In this document: in pieces, positions 61,873-64,000 of the stretch
Layout of the letters: every line of letters starts with the position of its first letter
Numbering within the stretch: position 1 is the stretch's first letter
Assembly (NCBI GenBank): GCA_018697195.1
Contig: CM031879.1
Location: 39,955,715 to 40,019,714, forward strand
DNA: 64,000 bases
Direction of reading: 5' to 3'
From: Certhia americana
Taxonomy: Eukaryota > Chordata > Aves > Passeriformes > Certhiidae
Program-made: the position numbers and the translations under genes
The notes under the pieces: generated by a model
Database searches by the model: none
Told to the model about the DNA's origin: nothing
Seen by the model: the letters and a program-made list of their open reading frames with translations, nothing else

Positions 61873-64000
61873 ATATTTTTCAGTGCAACGGTCAAATTGA
61901 TGATCTGGGAAGCAAGAAACAGCCTATGTGCAGCAGGAAATGAAATAGAAAAGATGTCCTATTGTGAAACTGTTGTTTCCTTCTCAATCTCTACTGAAGT
62001 TTCTGAAAAAGGGTGGTAGTGCAGTGAAAAAAAAGCTATCTTGTCTGAAACAGGTGATAATCTTCTTTTCATTGGGAGAATAAATAGCCAGTAAACAACA
62101 GGAGACCAATTTCTGAGGTCTTGCCCACTGCTTTCAAAGGCGAGTTAGATTCTAAGGGACTCTCTCATAACAGAGAATGCTGTGCAACTCAAGGATAACT
62201 GGAGAGAAGGTCTGTGCATGAAGTAGTGCAGCACAGTTTTAAATTACAGTGAAAAGGATTAGCACTGATACTCTTCTGAGCAGTATCACTGAGTCAATAC
62301 AGAGTCACACTCACCTAATAAACCCTTGGCTAATAAACCCTGCCAAGATCAGCCTAGTTTCAGAGCCCTGACTATCAAAGTTCTTGCTAGAAAATTTGCC
62401 CCTTGAAAATATCCTCATGTACCTAAAATGTTATCTGGATTTCTTCTGGATGAAGCTCTGACATTCAGACATAATTTCCTCTTCACTTCTTTTGTAGGCA
62501 AGGCTTTGAAACAAATTTCACTTACAGAACTTCAAATCCTAGACTAAGAATCTTCAGGTTTAAATAAATTTCCTAGGTATCTGATAAAAAATATTCTGCA
62601 TTGCAGCTACATATGATCTATCATTCAAGTGAATGCTATGAACATCTATTTTGTTAGTACAAGTGCTTATTTTTTCCCTTATTAATTAATATTTCAACGG
62701 AGCACATAATTTTCCTTTTTCCTTACAGTTTTAATTTTAACCAATACTCATCCTATCAGCTGACATTTTAGTATGTGTAAATTCTTCCCAGTATACGTAC
62801 TATAAAATCATTGACCTCTGTAGGACTCAGCACTTGGTGACAAAAGCAGTTCACCTATATATTCTGCAACAGTTTATCCATTTAAGCTACACCTGGGATC
62901 CAGGAGTCAAAAAGCAGTGGTGTAGGTCATTCCAAGTTTTGCAGCCCTTCCTAATTAAAACCAAACACCTCTCAGTTTCCGTGAGTTGCTGCCATGCCCC
63001 ATGAGGGACAGGTTAAAGGAATCCAAACAGAACTAATGTTTTATTCAGCAGAACTGATTATTCCAGTGCAGTAATAAAGATTTAGCCAAAGTCAATTAAA
63101 AACTAAAATACAAAGGTTTATAAGTTATTTCTGAGAGGAGTTCTGTTGTTTTTTCTCAGTTCTGTTTGGTTTCTTTGTTTTATGCTTTCTTGAAATACAT
63201 ATTGTGATAGACAAGGAATAAATGACAGTTAAGAAATCAGTTTTATTTCAGTGAAAAGTGATTACTTAAGTTTAATAGGAGATTTTGATTCCTCTTTCTC
63301 TCCTTCTATCTTCAGTTTTCTGTTTTACCAGAATATGTTTTTAAAGGAAGCAGCACTGAAGAGATGCTTATTGATTGAATTCTGTTGTGTTTCAAATAGC
63401 CATTATTGAAGTGAGAAAGAGCAAAACAAACCAGCTGCTGTCATATTTCCACATATCATCAGTTATTCTGTATGCCTAAAACAGAAACCAGACATTCTAT
63501 CACTTTGTTCTCCAAGTCCTGTTTGAGATGACAAAATAATATAATTGTTAAATATTTGTCACTGGGATAAAGTACTGAAGATATAATAGCTGAGTAAAAA
63601 TTCAGCACTTCTACACTTATGACATACAGTCATTGCTGCAAACTCTTTAGTGGAGTACTTATGGAATCTTCATATCCTAAAAAAAAAATCTGTTCTTGAA
63701 ATACTTCCCTGACATGCATTATTTCCTCTTCCTGAATTTCCTGTGCAGCCTTTGATATCACTAACTCGCAAGCAAGTACAGAGTAAAAAGAAGAGAAGCA
63801 GTATAAGTTTCCAGACAAGTCTCCACACCAACTAACATCACACTGCAGTATCCATTCTGGTTCTTATATTAATCCATTTGAAACCATGAAATTTCTGGCC
63901 GTTTATTTACAGACAGTTGTGCTCTGGGTTATTTTCCTAAGTCTGTTGTGCAGGCAAAATTCTTTATCACATAAGATTAATAACAAACTGAATTATATCA
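61873..64000. other. Unique non-coding DNA to the window end
   Basis: Includes a local duplication of CTAATAAACCCT near 62316 and 62331. No gene, RNA or mobile element recognised up to the edge. Confidence 0.5.

Noticed and set aside
1..64000. Bacterial, phage, CRISPR or defence-type systems
   Set aside because: There are no dense gene arrays, ribosome-binding sites, direct-repeat/spacer arrays or long coding frames; composition and repeats are those of a bird genome.

Overview
This window looks like vertebrate, and specifically avian, non-coding DNA (intergenic or deep intronic). It is AT-rich, has few CpG dinucleotides and no CpG-island-like promoter. Its recognisable mobile DNA is typical of birds: chicken-repeat-1 (CR1) LINE pieces with the characteristic 3' end (repeats of the ATTCTATG type), and endogenous-retrovirus LTRs of families abundant in songbirds and other modern birds. 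A songbird is my best guess from the LTR families, but that rests on recall of repeat consensuses. I see no complete protein-coding gene, no intact tRNA, rRNA or snRNA gene, and no CRISPR array or bacterial-type operon.

Layout. 1-9.5 kb: mostly unique AT-rich DNA with A/T runs, an old retroviral internal-region relic (about 3.95-4.85 kb) and a CR1 tail (5.35 kb). 9.52-10.17 kb: a probable solo LTR. 10.5-10.7 kb (minus strand): a 169-base stretch that reads like an internal coding exon. 11.94-12.06 kb: a near-perfect 56-bp inverted repeat with a 10-base loop, the most distinctive structure here. 12.3-29.8 kb: long stretch with almost no recognisable mobile DNA, only microsatellites and small palindromes. 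29.98-30.58 kb: an LTR on the minus strand. 32.03-33.30 kb: a decayed CR1 ORF2 on the minus strand. 37.2-37.7 kb: an unexplained open, GC-richer block. 38.3-40.0 kb: a composite of LTR fragment, CR1 ORF1 relic and another LTR-like piece. 42.1, 44.9, 51.6, 53.9 and 60.6 kb: CR1 3' fragments. 48.8-49.25 kb: LTR-like segment. 49.85-50.87 kb: a CR1 copy split by a 557-bp solo LTR with an imperfect 5-bp target duplication. 54.2-64 kb: mainly unique DNA, with a stretch at 58.6-59.3 kb that resembles a conserved non-coding element.

Nothing here works together as a pathway. The annotation is a history of retroelement insertions in a gene-poor region, plus candidate regulatory or exonic segments that need comparative data. 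Repeat family names and boundaries come from recognition by eye, not a database search; outer boundaries are usually good to a few tens of bases.
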